From NCBI GenBank assembly GCA_028551475.1, contig CM052357.1, positions 23,788,451-23,852,450 of the forward strand: a stretch of DNA of 64,000 nucleotides, written 5' to 3'. The translations under genes and the position numbers were made by a program. The DNA comes from Casuarina equisetifolia. Lineage: Eukaryota; Streptophyta; Magnoliopsida; Fagales; Casuarinaceae. The notes beneath the pieces were generated by a model. That model made no database searches and was not told the origin of the DNA. It was given only the letters and a program-made list of their open reading frames with translations. This document shows, piece by piece, positions 23,363-35,712 of this stretch (positions are counted from its first letter, which is position 1; every line of letters begins with the position of its first letter).

Positions 23363-26020
23363 GCTTCACTCAGTTCTGCGTAACTCACAGGGTAACCAAC
23401 AAAAATAATTACGCTTTTCAGGAGGCGTTTTGGTTCTTTTCAGAATTTTGATAAATAATGGTGTACTTCTAGTTCTGATCATGAACAAGAAAGTTCACAG
23501 CTGTGTTGTAACATTTCTTACGAATGTGCTTAATATTTATCAGAATAATTACAAATAAAATATATCTCTCTATGCCCTTAGTGCTTAACTGTTCTTTTCA
23601 GGCTTCACTATTAATATTTTTGTATTTCATCATTATAGTAGATGCGTAATCCTTATAGTGAACTTTAGATTCTTGACATTGCGTCGCAGCAACATATTTA
23701 GTAAAACACTGCTACGGAATCCCCTGTTGGTTACATTTCAAGCTTTCTTGCTTACCTTCAATCAAGACGTGAAAGAGCTGTTGAGTTTTGGATGTTGGTT
23801 GGTGCATCCGAACTTAGTGACTTTCATACGTGGGCTTGGGTTTAGGAACTTTTAGGGACAAATAACTGCTTGTGTGAGTTGACGCATCATTATAGTCGTT
23901 CCTAGTTCTGTGTTGAAAGTTCGTTCAAAGTTCTTGAACTAAAGGTTTTTTTTTTTTTTTTTGGTGGGGAGACATTGACTGCAACTAAATCAAGAATACA
24001 AAGATTGAAATGAACACCTAGGCCCCCCTTCTTCTACAGGAGAATAGGATTTTTTTTTAAATGAATAATATGTTTATTTTTTACACTAATTTTAAGAAAG
24101 AAATATGTTTCCCATAATGAAATTAAAGTTAGTGATATAAGTAAATAAAATCCTATCATAGCTTATATTTTAGGTGCAAAGCTTCCTCCATAACTTCATC
24201 TTATAATGCTTATGATGAATATTGAAAGATATCATATTACTTATAATAAATGATGAAATTTTTTTTGAAATAATAGAGATGTATATCTTTTTATAAACTA
24301 ATTTTAGAGAAGGAATAAATCTTAATAAAAAGTTTTAAAAAGATTTATTAACGATGAAGGGAATCAGTTTACTGATTCCACCCGTGAATCACTTTTTTGC
24401 CTGTGGACCACGAAAACAAAACACTATACCATTAATTAATTTCTTAATGGAGCCGCCATGATTATATCTAGACACGTTTCCTCCAGTATGTCTATTTGTT
24501 TAAGTCTTGTTCTTCTTGATGCTTATCGGAAACAGTTTCTAGCATTATCAATCCAGTAAAGCCCCATAATATAATAATCTTAACTGATAACAGGGTTGGC
24601 GTTCGAGAGCACAGTAGCATGCCACAAAAGGGTTCATCAGTGGGTCTCTGCAGCATCGCCATTTGTCACCCTGCAGCATTACCATTATCACTTGATTGAG
24701 ACAAAATTAGGGTGATAAAGCATCTCCATGCCCGTGGGTTGGTAAGATACCAGCAAACCCAACTGAAAATGACATATTCATGGAGATATAGCTGTCCAGC
24801 TATCCATCCCCACTTACGTTAAAGAGAGAAAAATCATGGACCATATGCAAAACGTTAGGAAAGGACATGGACATGAATTAACCATGTTTTTGTCCTGAAA
24901 ATTTCATACAAGTTAAATAATCTTCTGGGGTCATCTTTTTCACTTAATCTTTTGTTTGTTTGGGAAGGGTCATGATAAAGACAATCCTGCCGCAGTACAC
25001 TTGCAATCAACGAATTAGTTAGATTTTGTAAATAAATTCATGATTTCAGGGGAAAAAACTTTTACGAGGATTAATTTTTTCCAACCATTGTAATATAAAG
25101 GCAAGGATAAGCTACAAATCATGGGAAGCATCCTATTTTCTAAAAGTTTTACTATTCTACTAGTCCTTTTTCAAATAGAACGATATATCATTTGCTTCTA
25201 TAGATACTAAAATTAATTAATTCACATATTTTAGTATCATGTTGTATTTATTCTAATAATCCTTATGAGATTTTAAACTACATAAGTTACAATCATTTAC
25301 ATAAACACCACACTTTCTAGCCCCAGGATGTAATTGAGATGATAAGAAATACTAGTACGAGAGATCTTGTGAAATAAGTATTTAAAACTCACTGCATTTA
25401 TGACTTACCTTTGTGTTATTTAATATATTTCATGTCATTTTTATATCTTTGTAACATAATATTTTATAATTATTTTGAAATATAATTATTATATTTAATT
25501 TTATTATTTTTAATAAATTATATCAAGGTACCATCCTTGTTAATTTAAAAAAAAAAAACACTTTCTACGGCATAAATTTCTAACTTGAACTTAAGGCACA
25601 ACATTTTCAATAAGCACTCCAGATTTATCACCAAGCAAAATACTTAGTGCTAAGCTTGGAAGTTTAACATTGAACTTCAACACCTTTTGTGGTGGATTTA
25701 ATCTTGCTTCGGACGGCTATAGTTGCGGAGATTTTAAGCTTAGACGTGAGCATGCCCCATTTGCGAATGCCAACAACAAGAAAAACAAACATTTCCGATG
25801 ATGTTCAATAAGTGAGACGATCACCAACTCCTGTTCCTCCAATAAGTACAATCTTTGGACTGATCCCAGAGGAATCCACCGAAGCATGCCGATCCCGCAT
25901 CCGCACCGATTCTACACGGGTGGATTTCACAGTCACATTGTCGCGCGCTAAGGCTGTCCACAACCGGCCCTGGGGCCTGTCTCGTCCTTATTGTCCTCCC
26001 GCTATGACTCCATCTCCACT
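23363..26020. other. Intergenic DNA between copy B and DXR
   Basis: No gene is seen. It holds a segment (23870-24030) related to 3490-3640, poly-T tracts, the uninterrupted copy of the dispersed repeat (about 24070-24440) and AT-rich sequence. Short ORFs such as 23658-23855 and 25812-26033 lack any signal. The last 250 bp before 26027 are more GC-rich and are probably the DXR promoter. Confidence 0.5.
24070..24440 (+). repeat. Dispersed repeat copy 2, empty site of the LINE
   Basis: Collinear with 9690-9957 plus 11188-11308. Around 24310-24335 the text runs GAAGGAATAAATCTTAATAAAAAG, equivalent to the joined flanks of the LINE without the insert. It supplies the pre-insertion state. Divergence between the copies looks moderate. 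Confidence 0.8.
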
Positions 26021-26026
26021 TCCCTT

Positions 26027-26033
26027 TATATAA
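26027..26033 (+). promoter_or_regulatory. Candidate TATA box of DXR
   Basis: TATATAA, 140 bp before the ATG at 26167, preceded by a pyrimidine-rich, relatively GC-rich stretch. The spacing would give a leader of about 105 nt. Confidence 0.5.
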
Positions 26034-26166
26034 TTGAACCACCACAAATTCCAATTTCTGTGGCCACGAATAGCTACGTAAGCAAGTTTTTGATCCTCTT
26101 TTTCTCTCCTAGCATTTCTGGTATCTGGGTCTCTGAATTGGACGTTCCTGAAAGCTGAAGGAGTTC

Positions 26167-29100
26167 ATGGCTCTGAACTTGGTCTCTCCAGCTGAAATCA
26201 GGGTCGTCTCCTTCTTGGACTCTGCCAAGTCCTCTCACTTCCCCAGGCTTCCAGGTGAGAGTTTTCTCGCTCCTAAAACGTTTGGAGAGGTGATTGCAGG
26301 GAAAGCTGGTGTACGCTGCCTGATTTTCAGTTTTTATGGGAAAATTTCAAGGAGGTGAAAAGCTTTTGATTTTCTGCTTGCTTGCTGCCTGTGAAAAGCT
26401 TTACATGAAGCACAAAGTATAGAAGAGAGATCTTTTTACTAAACTTTTTGCCTTTGGAGAAAAAAGTTGCTTACGCAAATGAGCTTGGCTTTTGTTAAGA
26501 GTGGGATTACGCTTTAAGATAGCGTAATTGCTTCTTGTTGAACTCTTTTTGACTGTTAATTTGCTGCTGTCTAAACTCAATAACACGCTTCGGAATTGTT
26601 GGAGTGACTCAAAGCATAAATGGGTCAATCAACCTTTTCCTTTCTTTAAAAGAATCTATTGCTGTTCCAAGTTTATGAATTTCTGTGCTCATTTGGAAAT
26701 CTCGAACTCCTGCCTAGGAAGATGGTCATTTGGAAACCTTTGAATAAGTTTTTGGATAATGTTTTGGTAAAGATTTGGTCTTTTTCCTACTTATTGTTGC
26801 TTGGGAACTGGTTGTGTCAAATAGTTTGATCTTTTACCTTTTTTTAATAATTTGATTGGGAGTTTAATTTTCTTAGTTTAATTGTTCATGATTTTCAGTT
26901 GGATTTGCTTTTAAGAGGAAGGATTGTGGAGTGGTAATTGGGAGAAGAATTCGTTGTTCCGCGCAGCCGCCTCCCCCAGCATGGCCAGGACGAGCTGTTC
27001 CAGAGCGCGAGGGTAAGACTTGGGATGGTCCAAAGCCAATCTCGATTGTTGGATCCACTGGGTCGATTGGAACTCAGGTAAACGAAATCTACTTTTTGCA
27101 ACCTTTAATTTAGGAAAAAATTATACGTAAGGGGCCACTAAAGATGCAGTTCTGTAAAAGAAAACGGTTTCACGATTTGTTGTTTAGACTGGCTAGATAG
27201 TGTTAGTCATGGTGAAATTAAAGATCAAGTAAATGGAAATAGAAAGCCATAAAGTATACCAGATTCTGATATAAGTAACAACTGGTGACATGAAGAGGTT
27301 GCATACATTTATTTGGCTACTTTGAAAAAACACAGAACAATTGTGGTGTTTGCTGAAAGCATGCTAATTTTCAGTATGAGTTCTATATCTAGACACTGTG
27401 CCTTGCAATGAAGTTAGTCGTAGAAATTGTATTGACATGCTTTTCTAACTCCAGCTCCTTTTTATGTTTGACTATAGATAGTCATCATCTGGAGTGAAAC
27501 TAGTGCATGGCATTTGACGTATGTGTTGACCATTTATTAGTTGCTTAGAATCAACTTTGATGTTTTACAGACATTGGATATAGTGGCAGAAAACCCGGAA
27601 AAATTCAGAGTTGTCGCACTTGCAGCGGGTTCAAATGTAACTCTTCTCGCAGATCAGGTAATATTCTGACACATAACATGTCATAGAGCTTGCAATGTCT
27701 AAGCTTTTTCAATTTACAGCGAACATGAGATTACATTGCAAAACTCTTGCATTTCCACACCTTCTGGAACTAAATTTCAGTCCTCAATTTGATAAAATTA
27801 AGATTGTCACTTTAAATCTTTCTAAAATTGAGGCAGCCTTAGTTTTTTTTTTTTTTTGGTCAAAAATAGATAACACTAAGTGTGGTTGCCCATGGTTGGC
27901 CACTGTCAACCATCCAGCGCCACGGCTAGCACTGCTGATTCCCATCCCTCATTCGCAAGTTTTTTCTTTTTCTTTTTTTCATTTTTTCATTTTTTCATTT
28001 TTTCTTTTTGACTTTGTGAATTTGCCATACAATCTGTTTCCTATATAACAGAAATTGCTTACAAATGTTTCAATTTATGAATGTTCAAAGTACGGGTCTT
28101 GAATGCATTAAATTGGAAACAGAGATCTCAATGTCAAAAAGTGTAGAAGCATGAAGTGATAGTGATAAAACTTCCATAAATTTGAATGGGACATAGTTTG
28201 AGCTGTTTTGCATGATTTTTTTACTCACTTGATTATGATCTAGCCTTAACTACTAGTACCCTAGCAAGCTGGAGTTTGGATTGCCTACTCCTGAAGCTTC
28301 CATAATATCAATAGGAGCAGCACTATTCAACTTTTTTTTCTTATTTACTTATTTATTCTTCCTGGACAGGTAAAAACATTTAAACCTCAACTAGTTGCTG
28401 TTCGAAATGAGTCCTTAGTTGATGAACTCAAGGAGGCTTTGGCAGATCTTGAGCAAAAGCCTGAGATTATTCCTGGGGAGCAAGGAGTCATAGAGGTGGC
28501 ATACCAGTCCCGTAATTCTTTGGATAATGAAAGAGATTCTCATCACTCAACCGATGTTTTGTATCCTTTTCAGGTCGCCCGCCACCCAGATGCTGTCACT
28601 GTGGTTACTGGAATAGTAGGTTGTGCAGGACTGAAGGTAAATCCGTAGGTTTCTAAATATTAATAGGGTGAAATAGAACCGGCTGTTGCTTCTAATGTAT
28701 AAGCACATTTTTAGCTCTCTGAGTGTTCTTGATCTTCTTTTCTTAGCCTACGGTTGCTGCAATAGAAGCAGGGAAAGACATAGCCTTGGCCAATAAAGAG
28801 ACCCTGATTGCTGGAGGTCCTTTTGTCCTTCCTCTAGCTCACAAGCATAAGATAAAAATTCTTCCTGCTGACTCGGAACATTCTGCTATATTTCAGGTAC
28901 AAAAACACATGTTTATATGAAAAATTGTGCATAGATTTCAGGCATTCCCTTCACTTTTTTTTCTTTTTGTTTTGGCAATTATAGGAAGCCTTAAAAATGT
29001 TACATTGTACATCTTATCTCTGGCACTTAATGATAATTTTTACCAATTTACTGCACACTCCACTCATGAGAAGATCTCCTTTCTTCAGTGTATTCAGGGT

Positions 29101-31790
29101 TTGCCAGAGGGTGCACTTCGGCGCATTATTTTAACTGCATCTGGTGGCGCTTTCAGGTGGGAAATCATAATTTAATCTCTTAACAGCTGAGCTGCTAATT
29201 TATAAGAGTGGGGAGGGGGGCAAGGAAACTAATTCTCTTTTGCAGAATTGGGGGCAAATTAAATTACAATTAGACAATGCAAACACAAATTCAGCCTTTT
29301 CCTTTGGTTCGTTTGATAAGACTTGTATTTAGTGCTTAATGTTTGTTGAGTAACTTTGAACTCTTCTTAAAATCGCTTCAGTGGGCTCAAGTATAAACCC
29401 CTTTCCTGCAATGCAAAAGAACACCTCGATAACATTGAATCCTATGTGTCAAGCATTTTTCCTTGTAGATCCCTTTATTGGAATTCAATGTTATATATTA
29501 TTTGCTATAAGCACCTTACCAGCTAAACTATTTAAACCTCCTTTCCTCTCATGTTTAACGTGTCAGACTCGTGTAGTATCTTTTCTGGCCAAGCTTCGAG
29601 AAGCACATCTCCTACCTCTGATAATTCATCCATTTAGAACATTGATTTAATAATTTATTTTCTTGGTTGCTGACAGAGATTTGCCTGTTGATAAACTGAA
29701 AGAAGTTAAAGTTGCTGATGCCTTAAAGCATCCCAACTGGAATATGGGGAAAAAGATCACTGTTGACTCTGCTACCCTTTTCAACAAGGTTTTTCCTTTC
29801 TGTCTTATTACTTAAATTGAATTACCTTGTTCGATCCATTCTATCTGTATCTCCTGTTGTCATGGAAGTTCCGAGCAATAAGTAATTAAGTTCTTTATTT
29901 CTTCTCCTTCATTACAGGGCTTAGAAGTAATAGAAGCGCATTATCTTTTTGGAGCTGAATATGATGATATTGAAATTGTGATTCATCCACAATCTATCAT
30001 CCATTCGATGGTTGAAACACAGGTTTTACTTCCATACTCTATTCTCTGGCTGGTTATTTCATGTTGAAGATGGCTTTTACTGTCAAATGCTTTTATAAGT
30101 AAAGGCAGCGCAATTGAAATGATAATCCTTTTGAAAATGCACCTTGAAATTTTTCTTCTTACTTCTTTTTTTTTTTTTTTTTCCCAGGACTCATCGGTTC
30201 TGGCACAGTTGGGGTGGCCTGATATGCGTTTGCCCATCCTCTACACAATGTCATGGCCAGACAGAATATATTGTTCCGAAACAACTTGGCCTCGCCTTGA
30301 TCTTTGCAAGTACATTGTCTTCCCAAACATCTAATTATTTACAGTCCTCGTCATTTTCATTTTAAATATCTGGAGGGTATCATCTGCATACATTATCGGT
30401 GTTAATTACCTTTATAAAAGCGGCATTTCAATCCATTCCTTTCACAAACTACCTTCCAGATACCTACAGAAAATTACCGGATTGAATTTACCATACAAAG
30501 TCAGAAATTTGTGTATAGAGGGACTTCAGGGACAAGATCAATAATTGTTCTGGTGCCATTAGCAAGTTTTTCTAATGTATTCTAGAACCCTAAAATCCTG
30601 AAAGTAGGTCTATCATCATTTTGCTTTGTACCGGAAACTCTTCTTTTTGTATCGAATGATGATGATTTCTTGACCACCATATATTATGCTATTTGACTGG
30701 TGTAAATTATAGCTTGTCCTTGTAAATGATTGCAAGTTTTACATCTTTTAGCCTTCATTTTGCAAAACTTGTTTGTTAGTTTTCAACATTCACCACATTA
30801 CTTCCGTTAATCACATTTCTACAATGACTTTTCTCCGGATACCACCCCCCAAAGGAAATTTTATTGAGAATTCTTGTCTCGGAAGATCAGCTCTTCCTGT
30901 AAGATATGATGGATTCAACATCAGTCAACAAGGGTTAAGACGTTTATACTTATCGTCATTGTGCTTGCATCATCTGACAATTGTGAAAATGGGGTTATGC
31001 AGGCTTGGTTCACTAACGTTTAAAACTCCCGACAATGTTAAATACCCCTCCATGGATCTTGCATATGCTGCTGGCCGGGCTGGAGGCACCATGACAGGGG
31101 TTCTTAGTGCAGCTAATGAGAAAGCTGTAGAGATGTTTATTGATGAAAAGTACGTATTCTGTTCCCTGATTTCCCTTGATAGAACTATTTCCTTTGAAAC
31201 ATTGCTGCATATCTTGATATTTCTGTATCCCGTTTCTGCTTTCCTTTCAACTGGGATTCCTTTTGTCCTGATAATGTCATTTTAGGTTAAACTTTTGTCA
31301 AAAATTTGAACATTAGCTTATTGTTAACATTATAATCCCAAATTTTTACAATTCTCATTCTATATTTTTCGCCAAGTTTCATCATTCATCCTGACAGAAG
31401 ATAACTTGCATGACTTCTGGTTTGCCTCTTGAGCTCCCAAATGCTAGTAAAAGAAACTATATGCCTTCCGAACTGAAACATCTTTCCTGTCTTTGGCATG
31501 CTCTTTCCATGTTTGTCTGATTTATGTTATAACCCTGGCCTTTTGCCTACTTGGTCGGTGATAATGCAATATTGTGCTCTTACATACATCTTCTGTATTA
31601 AATTGTTTTCCCTGATTTCAGGATCGGTTATCTGGATATCTTCAGAACCGTGGAGCTCACATGTGACAAGCATCGGGCGGAGTTGGTGACTTCACCTTCC
31701 CTTGAGGAAATCATACACTTTGACTTGTGGGCTAGAAAATTTGCTGCCAGTTTGCATGAATCTTCCAGTTTAAGTCCCGTTATGGCATGA
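26167..31790 (+). CDS. DXR: 1-deoxy-D-xylulose 5-phosphate reductoisomerase, plastid (471 aa)
   Basis: DXR converts DXP to 2-C-methyl-D-erythritol 4-phosphate with NADPH, the first committed step of the plastid MEP isoprenoid pathway. Twelve exons: 26167-26254, 26899-27077, 27571-27657, 28370-28495, 28574-28636, 28747-28896, 29089-29156, 29677-29788, 29918-30022, 30188-30309, 31003-31149, 31622-31790; they sum to 1416 nt with every junction in frame. Residues 1-48 form a Ser/Arg-rich transit peptide ending at the conserved RCSAQ site (48-52), followed by the plant-specific [10 protein letters not shown] block. NADPH-binding GSTGSIG is at 81-87. The metal/substrate site [11 protein letters not shown] is in exon 6, and [10 protein letters not shown] spans exons 8-9. 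GSLTFKTPD and the C-terminal helix end the protein, which has the usual plant length. Introns 10 and 11 use donors of the form AA/GTAC. Intron 4 is only 78 nt and is in frame without stops. Nothing indicates inactivation. Confidence 0.97.
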
Positions 31791-33315
31791 TTGATAGCTG
31801 TCCTCGCCGGCCTGGATAGAGAGAGTCCAAATTTCGCTGAAGAGGTGTTCAATTCCTGCCAAAAGTGGCCATTTTGTTAAGGTAAAGGGGTTGAGTGACT
31901 GTATAGACATTTTGGGTGGTGAAGGAGCTGAGCCGCATAAAATGTTTGAAATGTATTCCTAAGTGGGTATTTAAGTGCTGAAATTCAGAGGAATATATGG
32001 AGATCTTAAGAAAAAAAATTGAAGAAAATAAACGAAAGTCTCACTTTGGAGTAAAGACACGTCTTGTTTGATTCTCTTGCCTCTTCTTTCTGGTCCTTTC
32101 ACGATGAGGATTCAAGGCGCCCAATACAAATAGTATTCGAAGGCTCTTGACAATTTACAGTGGCTTGTAATCCTGCTTACAATGTTTCCAACAAAATGAT
32201 TCGAGACAGCCTATTTTTTTCGTGCATTCAATGATGGGGAAGACAGCAAGCTCCTGCACTTTGAACTCTTAGCATGTTGTAAGTAAGATGGACATCTTAA
32301 TCCCTCTTGCAACGATAATGGGATGATGTTGTGTGATTCATGAGGGATAAAATGAAAGAAATTTTACACCTAAATTATCGATGATAATGAACCTGAAGCA
32401 TAGATAATGATAAGATCTTATTTACCTAAATTGTTAACTTCGTCCTCCTTTTTCTTAAAACTAGTTTATAAGAAACAATCAATCTTTTCACGTATAAAAT
32501 ACTTTATTTTAAATTGTAAGCATCTAAACAGATCTTACAAAGAGAGTACAGAACAGCAGGATGCATACCCCGTACACTATGCGAGAACTCAGTCTATCAA
32601 TTCACCATCTTATTTTCTGACTGTAGGAAACTGAAACTAGCAGTGAAATAAAATGGTGGGAAACTGAGATTTGATCGACATGACCGTTTCGGGGCAGTTC
32701 ATGTTCATCCTCTGCTTTTAATGTTGCAGTTCCTGATTTCTTGGCTCTGGTATGTCCTTGTATTTGTTTCTTCCTTAGGCTTGAGAGCTGGCCGGATTTG
32801 ACCCGAAACTGTTTTCGAGCTGACGTTAAAGTTTGGACTAGCATTTCAGAACATTATTGTGGGTTGTACTTTGGATCCATTGGATTCAACATGGCTTCGA
32901 ATAATGGAGGATCATCGACTTTTGGTCACCATTCATAGCCACGGACGACGGAGTGTTCCTTCTTCTCACATGGTTTCTTGGAGCTTATCCAAGAAATTCA
33001 CTGACACGCGAGGGAATAATTGGCAAGTGTACTCCATCATCTTTGGAGGTTTTGGATTATTATGCTAATGGTTGATTGTGACATACAGGCATTTTTCTTT
33101 TTTACTTTAGAAAAAATATCTTTAATATAATATTAGAATTAAAATTTTAAATAAGATACCCATTCCCTCATTAATTGACTCTATATAATAAGTGTTTCTC
33201 CTACTCTGATAATAAAATGTTCTAAAATCTTATATGTGTCATACATTGTTAATATAATTGGTAAGTTTTGTTTTTATATGTGAAGTCTATTCTCATTTTT
33301 TACAATTTAGTTTAA

Positions 33316-33960
33316 GTAGAAGAAGCAAGCCTTTAAAAATTTTGAAACTATCTGAATTTTCATTACATCATGGGTTAAAATAGATTTTTTAGAGGAGACA
33401 AGTCCTTCACATGTAAATGATTTCATAGCAAATTGCATAAAATATAGGATATTCCAACAACCTCTTTTGCAAACCCAACAAGTTAGTTTTAGTAGAAGAA
33501 GCAAACCTTTAAAAATTTTGAGACTATCCAAATTTTCATTACGTCATGGGCTATAATTGATATTTTAAAGGGGACTAGTCCTTCATATATAGATGATTCC
33601 ATGGAAAATTACATATAATATAGGACATTCCAACACCCCTTGCATGAACCCACGAGGTAGGGAACAAGTCCTTTATATATTTCATAGCATGTTGTAAATA
33701 ATATAGGGCAATTTAACACCCCTTTTATAAGAATTGTGAGATAAAGTCACAAGGTTGATAAATTATATCACAAAAAGAACAGATCCCTTGAATCATAAGT
33801 TATAATAGTGTCTTATTCATTTCATTATAGAATCTAAGATTGTATTATGAAACTCATTTATTTCCTGAAATCAACTTATAAAGAAGAAGCATATAATTTG
33901 TTCATAAATACATTGCAAACAATATAAGATACTCCAACATATTATATCATGACTTCATTG
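33316..33960. repeat. Tandem repeat, about 176-bp period, decaying
   Basis: Unit 1 (33316-33491) and unit 2 (33492-33655) share GTAGAAGAAGCAA, CCTTTAAAAATTTTGA, CATCATGGG/CGTCATGGG, AGTCCTTCA and GGA.ATTCCAACA. A third partial unit starts near 33655 with AAGTCCTTTATATA, and a more diverged piece is seen near 33880-33960 (AAGAAGAAGCA, ATTGCA, ATACTCCAACA). Non-coding. Confidence 0.8.
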
Positions 33961-34772
33961 ACAAGGTCAAACCTGCACAATTCCCAAGTTCATCAAGGAC
34001 ATCTTTGGCATCTCATTCCACCAATATGGTGATTTAGATAAAAACTTCTTCTGCGTGCCGTGGACCCATTGATAAGAACAGAACCATCCAGAAAAGAGCT
34101 GTACTGAAAAGCCGAAAGCAACCTAAAGAAGTATATATTATCAATATCCTATCACAATGGGCTCCATTTTTCGGCTGCGTTGAAGCCTAGTGCCCCCAAC
34201 GGTACGCCCCGGGTCTTTTTACCATTGTTTATAAGCAAGATTGTGACAGCATCACCAAGGAGCTTCTTTTATTTGAACCCTCAACGCTAAAGCATGCTTT
34301 TTGTGGCTTTCCAGCATATTTTCATAGCTGCTTTCCCTTGTTTGATAGTTGCAGGTTTATCTGCTATTTCAACTGGGGGAGATTCAATGCATACTTAACT
34401 AATAATGGGGGGCAACAAATCAAACTCCCGCCACTAACGAAAGACATCCTACGTTGTATAGTTTGTTTGGTTGTGCCTACATATCATCCCAAAGAAAGAA
34501 AAAAAGTGTGAGAAAATTTATTTATATCCAAAAAGCTATACAAGGAAGAATATTTTTTCTTTCATATATAAAAGATTTCTGAACAACTCTTTTTTTTTTT
34601 TTAATACACATACATTCGAATTTACATGCATAAGCATCAAACTTGAAAAGAGGTACCAAACAACACCTACTTCTAACTAAATTAGGCATTTGACGACATT
34701 TTTTATCAGTATTTAGGGATTGTGAGACTTTTCCTTCTTAACAAAAAAGTCATGCATTTAAGATTAATTTCT

Positions 34773-34925
34773 GCAGTTGGAACTATCCTTTGTGGATTTA
34801 TTGTCAGCATGATCATGCACATTGTATACGGGGGTTACCGACATCTCGCAGTTGGAACCGTCCTCTATGGATTTTATTGTCAACATGATCGAGCACATTG
34901 TATGTCGGGGTTACCGACATCTCGC
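34773..34925. repeat. 75-bp tandem duplication
   Basis: Two adjacent units both begin GCAGTTGGAAC and end GGGGTTACCGACATCTCGC, with roughly ten differences between them. An ORF at 34722-34949 runs through both, but the frame changes between units, so it is not a repeated protein. Confidence 0.9.
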
Positions 34926-35683
34926 TGTGTTCTTAAGGTGGATGATTAGGATATAAGATATGTGCAGTATAATGGGGTGACGTCCCTGCCCAATATCCAT
35001 ACTCTTTCCTTTTCTTTTCCATTGCTTTCCAAGGACAACAGGAATTGGTAATGGCGTAGGTGGAGAGTTTCATGTTTCTTGGTCTTGAAACAGGAAACAA
35101 CATGTGGCAATGGAAGAAACAACTACAGAAAAAGGAAGAGCAACATGATATTGCAAATTGAATATCAATTAATGGTGTTTGTTTGGAAATACATTAATAT
35201 TGCACTACAAACCAAAAAAAGGAAGAACTGTAAAAAATAAGTACTCTTGTATATCGGCTAATCATTCAGTGTCCCTTCATTCTTACCTTCTCGGCCCCTG
35301 ATTCTAGGGCAAAGGGCATTGACTTTAGTAGGTTAAATGGAACTTGTTTCAAGGTAAATAGTACCATAAAAATAAAAAAATAAAAAATTTAAAGCAAGCT
35401 GATGTTGATATATCATAGCTAAAATTAGCTTTAGCATGAAAGAAAATGAGCTTGTTAATCGGAAAATAAAGAGAGTTTTGGCATATGTCACACATTGCTA
35501 AATATATAAACATGTTGCTGTATTGTTTTACATATATTAAGGTATTTTATCTCTTCTAAATCGGCTTTAAGAAAAGTAGTTACCTTCTAGTATTTATACA
35601 TCATTTCTTGAATGCTTCGTAGCATGATAACATTATAACATAGGTGAAAACACCATACAGGAGATTTTAAAACAAGTTGATGG

Positions 35684-35712
35684 TGATGGGTGATGGGTGA
35701 TGGGTGATGGGT
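35684..35712. repeat. (GATGGGT)4 minisatellite
   Basis: Four tandem copies of a 7-mer are directly visible. No associated gene. Confidence 0.9.

Noticed and set aside
34722-34949. 75-codon ORF over the 75-bp duplication
   Set aside because: The two units are read in different frames, which argues against a repeated protein. No family signal.
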